Origin: Oxalobacteraceae bacterium
GTDB lineage: Bacteria > Pseudomonadota > Gammaproteobacteria > Burkholderiales > Burkholderiaceae_D
Length of the DNA stretch: 40,195 nt
NCBI GenBank assembly: GCA_027490465.1
Contig: JAIXXZ010000003.1
Span: forward strand, 1-40,195
Direction: 5' to 3'
Made by a program: the position numbers and the translations under genes. The notes under the pieces were generated by a model. That model did no database searches and was not told the DNA's origin. It worked only from the letters and a program-made list of their open reading frames with translations. Positions 36,596 through 40,195 of the stretch are shown piece after piece. How positions within the stretch are numbered: the stretch's first letter is position 1; each line of letters begins with the position of its first letter.

Positions 36596-36973
36596 TCAGT
36601 TCACCGAACGTGACAGCGCAGCGATTTTCTGCAGTAACAAACGCGTATCGACCGGCTTGACAAGATAATCACGTGCGCCTTGCCGCATACCCCAGATGCG
36701 ATCTGTTTCCTGATTCTTGCTGCTGCAAATGATGATGGGTACATGACTGGTTATCGGATCGCGTGCAATCGCGCGCGTGGTCTGAAAACCATTTTGTCCG
36801 GGCATAACCACATCCATCAATATCAGGTGGGGTGGATTTTGTCGTATGCGCTCGATGGCAATATCACCATTTTCTGCAGTAGTGACCGAATAGCCGTTCG
36901 ATGTCAGCAATTCGGAGAGAAAATGACGCTCCGTTGCAGAGTCATCGACAATCAGGATGTGCTTGATGGGCAT
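36596..36973 (-). CDS. pilH: PilH-like single-domain response regulator
   Basis: The 125-residue receiver has the acidic pair Asp10-Asp11, the phosphoacceptor Asp54 in LILMDVVMPGQNG, Ser at the switch position (CSSKNQE) and Lys in LVKPVD. With no output domain, it acts like CheY. In Pil-Chp systems PilH counteracts PilG-driven pilus extension. It lies between pilG and pilI in the usual order. Confidence 0.92.
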   Translation of the reverse strand: MPIKHILIVDDSATERHFLSELLTSNGYSVTTAENGDIAIERIRQNPPHLILMDVVMPGQNGFQTTRAIARDPITSHVPIIICSSKNQETDRIWGMRQGARDYLVKPVDTRLLLQKIAALSRSVN

Positions 36974-37015
36974 ATCAGTGAGGGGACAAGGAGTTGACGA
37001 AAAAAGCCGGCATGG

Positions 37016-37417
37016 TCACGCGGCCTCGCGCTGCGACACATGGTCGCGGACGATCTTGAGCAGACTGTCCTTGGTAAATGGTTTGGTGAGATAAGCGGTA
37101 GCGCCAGCGATGACACCGCGGGCGCGATCGAACAATCCGTCGCGGGAGGAAAGCAGGACGACAGGTGTGTCGCGAAAGTCTTTGCTGTAACGGATGAGAC
37201 TGCAGGTCTGATAACCATCGAGACGCGGCATCAGAATGTCGCAGAAAATCAGCGCTGGCCGACGTTCCACGATTTTGGACAAAGCCTCGAAACCGTCTTC
37301 GGCAAGCAGCACCGAATAACCGGATTGCGATAGAAAAATCTCGGCAGAACGCCGGATCGTACTACTGTCGTCTATGACCAGAATTTCTGGTCCAGCCTGC
37401 GCTTGCAAAACCACCAT
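37016..37417 (-). CDS. pilG: PilG-like single-domain response regulator
   Basis: This 133-residue receiver has Asp16-Asp17, phosphoacceptor Asp60 in LIFCDILMPRLDG, the switch Ser in LLSSRDG and Lys in LTKPF. In Pil-Chp systems PilG promotes pilus extension. It is the first gene of the pil cluster and probably follows the operon promoter in 37418-37587, where I could not fix a -35/-10 pair. GGTGG precedes the ATG by 5 bases. Confidence 0.92.
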   Translation of the reverse strand: MVVLQAQAGPEILVIDDSSTIRRSAEIFLSQSGYSVLLAEDGFEALSKIVERRPALIFCDILMPRLDGYQTCSLIRYSKDFRDTPVVLLSSRDGLFDRARGVIAGATAYLTKPFTKDSLLKIVRDHVSQREAA

Positions 37418-37587
37418 TGCGCCACCCGATGAATGCTTTCATGGAACCGGGCGCAAATGTAACAAAAAGAACAATTAGTTAGTACATTGAAAAATCAAAC
37501 TTTGCTCGATGTAGTGATTTTGGCGACATATCTGCAGCATTCACCGCGCATACACATGAAGCCATGATGCGCGGCGTCGGTGACAAA

Positions 37588-37782
37588 TCAGATGGCGACC
37601 ATTTCAAAGTCTTCCTTGCGGGCACCGCATTCCGGACAAGTCCAGTTCATGGGTACCTCGTCCCAGCGTGTGCCAGGGGCAATACCCTCATCGGGCAAAC
37701 CAGCGGATTCGTCGTAGACCCATCCACAGATGAGGCACATCCAGGTCTTGTATTCCTGCTCAGTTGTCTTGTTATCGCTCAC
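37588..37782 (-). CDS. rubredoxin
   Basis: The 64-residue iron protein has two Cys pairs, C16-x2-C19 in CLICGWVYD and C49-x2-C52 in CPECG, that bind one iron, plus the usual aromatic core (Trp21, Tyr23, Trp40). Rubredoxin is a small cytoplasmic electron carrier. The start is taken as GTG 37782, which has AAGGG 7 bases upstream and gives the normal family length (MSDNKTTEQ); the longer reading from TTG 37797 is less likely. It is divergent from the thiD-like gene, 52 bases away. The redox partner is unknown. Confidence 0.93.
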   Translation of the reverse strand: MSDNKTTEQEYKTWMCLICGWVYDESAGLPDEGIAPGTRWDEVPMNWTCPECGARKEDFEMVAI

Positions 37783-37834
37783 AGCACAGCCCTTCAAGTA
37801 AAATGCAAAAGCCCCCTATGTTAATCCTTTCCCT

Positions 37835-38659
37835 GTGCAAAACCAAACTTCTCCGCTTGTCATGACCTTCGGCATTGCCGACCCTGTGGGTGCGATCGGC
37901 ATACAAGCTGATCTGGCCGCTTTCGCTGCGATGGGTTGCCACGGACTCTCCGTGATCACCGCACTGGCCGTCGGTGACACCACCGGCGTCGAGGATTTGC
38001 AATTCGTTGAGCCTGAATGGATCGCCGATCAGGCGCGCGTTCTGCTCGAAGATATGCCGGTCGCTGCATTCAAGGTGGGTTATCTCGGTAACATCGAAAG
38101 TGTCGCCGTCATCGCCGAGATCATGTCCGACTATCCGGAAGTACCCTTGGTACTGGATCCTTTTTCAACGGCGCTGTCAGAGCAGGAAAGTGACGAGGAA
38201 CTGCTGCTGGCAATACGCCAGCTGCTGGTTCCACAAAGTACGCTGCTGCTGATATCAGCCGGCGAGCTGCTGCGTCTTGCCGAAACCTGGCGCGAGCCAT
38301 CCAATGCGCAGACGCTGGAAGTCGATGCAATGCATGCGATACAACTGGGCTGCGAGTTCGTGTTCGTCACCGGTACACCAGGTGAAGCAGGCAAAGTGAC
38401 GAACACCCTGTTCAGCAGCGAGGGTATGGTTCGTACTGATCACTGGCCGCGACAGTCCGGCTCGTTCATCGGTGCCGGAAATACGCTGTCGGCCACGATT
38501 GCCGCGATGCTCGCCAATGGTCTCGAAGCGCCTGAGGCTGTCTTCGAGGCAGAGGAATTCACGGTCGCCTCACTCGCGCATGCGCAGCGCCTGGGTATGG
38601 GTAAACTCGTGCCTGATCGTTTTTTCTGGGCGCGCGAGCCGGACAGCGGCGACGCCTGA
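37835..38659 (+). CDS. thiD: ThiD-like hydroxymethylpyrimidine (phosphate) kinase with an altered catalytic residue
   Basis: This 274-residue ribokinase-fold protein matches ThiD in overall order: DPVGAIGIQADLAAFAAMG near residues 17-33, GVEDLQFVEPEWI, AFKVGYLG and the C-terminal anion-hole helix. ThiD phosphorylates HMP and HMP-P in thiamine synthesis. Here the catalytic position in the GTGCT-type motif is Asn216 (GAGNTLSA), and the first motif is divergent from the usual GSDPSGGAGIQAD. Either activity is changed or the substrate differs. It starts at GTG 37835 without a clear ribosome site; ATG 37862 would cut into the first strand. It lies directly before hemL. Confidence 0.82.
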   Translation: MQNQTSPLVMTFGIADPVGAIGIQADLAAFAAMGCHGLSVITALAVGDTTGVEDLQFVEPEWIADQARVLLEDMPVAAFKVGYLGNIESVAVIAEIMSDYPEVPLVLDPFSTALSEQESDEELLLAIRQLLVPQSTLLLISAGELLRLAETWREPSNAQTLEVDAMHAIQLGCEFVFVTGTPGEAGKVTNTLFSSEGMVRTDHWPRQSGSFIGAGNTLSATIAAMLANGLEAPEAVFEAEEFTVASLAHAQRLGMGKLVPDRFFWAREPDSGDA

Positions 38660-38668
38660 GAATCAAGC

Positions 38669-38697
38669 TTGACGCTAACGACATAGACAAATAAAAC
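38669..38697 (+). promoter_or_regulatory. candidate hemL promoter
   Basis: TTGACG (38669-38674, 5 of 6) and TAAAAC (38692-38697, 4 of 6) are 17 bases apart in the 68-base gap between the thiD-like gene and hemL. A predicted start near 38704 leaves room for the AGGGGG ribosome site before 38728. Confidence 0.5.
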
Positions 38698-38727
38698 ACC
38701 AACAAAGCTATCTTCAGGGGGAAAACC

Positions 38728-40008
38728 ATGTCCAAGAATGAAACCCTATTTGCACGAGCACAAAAAAGCACACCGGGTGGTGTGAACTCGCCCGTGCGCG
38801 CCTTCCGTTCTGTCGGCGGCACACCGCGTTTCATCACGCGCGCCGAGGGCCCGTATTTCTGGGATGCCGATGACAAACGCTACATCGATTACATCGGTTC
38901 ATGGGGTCCTGCCATCGTCGGACATGCGCATCCTGAGGTCATCGCCGCAGTGCAGAAGGCGGCTTCGCATGGCCTCTCGTTTGGCGCGCCGACCGAAGGC
39001 GAAATTCTGATGGCCGAAATGATTTGCAAAATCGTGCCATCGATAGAGCAAGTCAGACTGGTCTCCTCCGGCACCGAAGCCGCGATGAGTGCCTTGCGTC
39101 TGGCGCGCGGCGTGACAGGCCGCGATACCGTCATCAAATTCGAGGGCTGCTACCACGGTCATGCAGACTCCATGCTGGTCAAGGCGGGCAGTGGCCTGCT
39201 GACATTTGGCAATCCGACTTCATCGGGCGTACCCGCTGACTTCGCAAAGCACACCATGGTGCTCGACTACAACGACAGCGCGCAACTCGAAGAAGTCTTC
39301 AACAAAATGGGTTCGACCATCGCTGCAGTGATCGTCGAACCCGTCGCCGGCAATATGAATCTCTTGCGCGCGACACCAGAATTTTTGCAAACCATGCGTA
39401 GGCTCTGTACACAGCACGGTGCGGTGCTGATGTTTGATGAGGTGATGTCCGGCTTCCGCGTAGCGCTGGGCGGTGCGCAGGCACTGTACGGCATACAACC
39501 GGATATGACGGTGCTCGGCAAAGTCATCGGCGGTGGTTTACCTGTCGCAGCCTTTGGTGGACGCAAGGAATACATGCAACATCTGGCACCTTTGGGATCG
39601 GTGTATCAGGCAGGCACGCTCTCGGGCAATCCGGTGGCAGTCGCAGCAGGCATGACAACACTGGACATCATTCAGCGGCCAGGCTTCTATGAAAAACTGT
39701 CAGCCCAGACAGCGAAGCTGGTGGATGGTTTGTCCAAGGCGGCGGCTGAGGCGGGTGTCGCTTTCTGTGGCGACGCCATCGGTGGCATGTTCGGTATTTA
39801 TTTCACCGAACACGTGCCGGGCAATTATGCGGAAATGATGACCTGCAACAAAGAGCGCTTCAATCAATTCTTCCACGCGATGCTGGATGCGGGTGTGTAC
39901 CTAGCGCCGTCGGCATTCGAAGCGGGCTTCGTGTCGGCAATGCATGATGATGCGGTGATTGCTGAGACTGTGGATGCGGCACGCGGTGCTTTTAAAGCGG
40001 TGCATTGA
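38728..40008 (+). CDS. hemL: glutamate-1-semialdehyde 2,1-aminomutase
   Basis: The 426-residue PLP enzyme makes 5-aminolevulinate, the precursor of heme and other tetrapyrroles, by the C5 pathway. Lys265 in [17 protein letters not shown] is the PLP Schiff-base residue at the same number as in E. coli HemL, and Asp237 in [11 protein letters not shown] contacts the cofactor. The N-terminal [13 protein letters not shown] and substrate gating GAPTEGE are conserved. Length is standard. AGGGGG precedes the ATG. Confidence 0.97.
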   Translation: MSKNETLFARAQKSTPGGVNSPVRAFRSVGGTPRFITRAEGPYFWDADDKRYIDYIGSWGPAIVGHAHPEVIAAVQKAASHGLSFGAPTEGEILMAEMICKIVPSIEQVRLVSSGTEAAMSALRLARGVTGRDTVIKFEGCYHGHADSMLVKAGSGLLTFGNPTSSGVPADFAKHTMVLDYNDSAQLEEVFNKMGSTIAAVIVEPVAGNMNLLRATPEFLQTMRRLCTQHGAVLMFDEVMSGFRVALGGAQALYGIQPDMTVLGKVIGGGLPVAAFGGRKEYMQHLAPLGSVYQAGTLSGNPVAVAAGMTTLDIIQRPGFYEKLSAQTAKLVDGLSKAAAEAGVAFCGDAIGGMFGIYFTEHVPGNYAEMMTCNKERFNQFFHAMLDAGVYLAPSAFEAGFVSAMHDDAVIAETVDAARGAFKAVH

Positions 40009-40092
40009 GTGGAAGACCCAGACTTGCGTTGAACGCCAGTCAGTTCGAGCCTGAAGTTACTCGGTGAAGGGTTTGAGCCAGTAGTGTTGAAT

Positions 40093-40190
40093 GAAAGACG
40101 CTGGATCCCGGCTTTCGCCGGGATGACGATTTTGGGGCTAACCGTTCCTCCAAGGTCATCCCGGCGCAGGCCGGGATCCAGTGTCTTACG
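40093..40190. repeat. dispersed inverted-repeat element, copy 3
   Basis: Arms 40095-40127 and 40155-40187 pair at 30 of 33 positions around a 27-bp loop, the same loop length as copy 1. Read in reverse complement, its loop matches the loop of copy 1 at 18 of 27 positions, so the whole element is conserved and inverted relative to copy 1. It follows hemL near the window edge. Confidence 0.85.
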
Positions 40191-40195
40191 TTTTA

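Overview
The window looks like a chromosomal segment of a betaproteobacterium, most likely Burkholderiales and perhaps Oxalobacteraceae-like. This rests on recalled gene order (yqgE-ruvX-pyrR-pyrB-pyrC'-plsC; rubredoxin/thiD/hemL next to pilG-pilH-pilI-pilJ-pilL; pcm-like/rhodanese/tolC near waaA) and on protein character, not on a database search. No rRNA, tRNA, CRISPR array, transposase or prophage gene was seen.

Layout. (1) 1-5234: a TetR regulator with a strong sigma70-type promoter, followed by a periplasmic adaptor and an RND pump that has no outer-membrane partner of its own. (2) 5271-7595: PCMT-like methyltransferase, single-domain rhodanese and a TolC-type channel that could serve the first pump. 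(3) 7907-13711: a second, complete tripartite RND system (lipoprotein adaptor, AcrB/MexB-type pump, OprM/NodT-type lipoprotein channel) with no adjacent regulator. (4) 13712-14255: a dispersed inverted-repeat element, an orphan Phd/YefM-type antitoxin and what may be the N-terminal stub of its lost PIN toxin. (5) 20325-14235, minus strand: rfbB-rfbA-rfbC-rfbD-phosphohexomutase-waaA, a tightly packed envelope cluster for dTDP-rhamnose and LPS core. (6) 20326-20688: a palindrome-rich intergenic region, then apaH. (7) 26151-21530, minus strand: yqgE, ruvX, pyrR, pyrB, a dihydroorotase-like gene that has lost its metal ligands (pyrC'), and a PlsC-type acyltransferase. (8) phrB photolyase, convergent with a patatin-like lipase. 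(9) 37417-29149, minus strand: the Pil-Chp twitching chemosensory cluster pilG-pilH-pilI-pilJ-pilL. A 12-copy 9-bp tandem repeat separates pilL from the patatin gene. (10) Rubredoxin, divergent from a ThiD-like kinase with an altered catalytic residue, then hemL, ending in another copy of the dispersed repeat.

Most genes are housekeeping or envelope functions of known families. The parts that deserve a second look are non-coding or degenerate: the 9-bp minisatellite placed in frame with the patatin gene, the dispersed ~95-bp inverted-repeat family with a conserved 27-bp loop, the composite double-palindrome element before apaH, the antitoxin with a possible toxin remnant, and two enzyme homologues (PyrC', ThiD-like) with changed active sites. 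No wholly new multi-gene system is evident.
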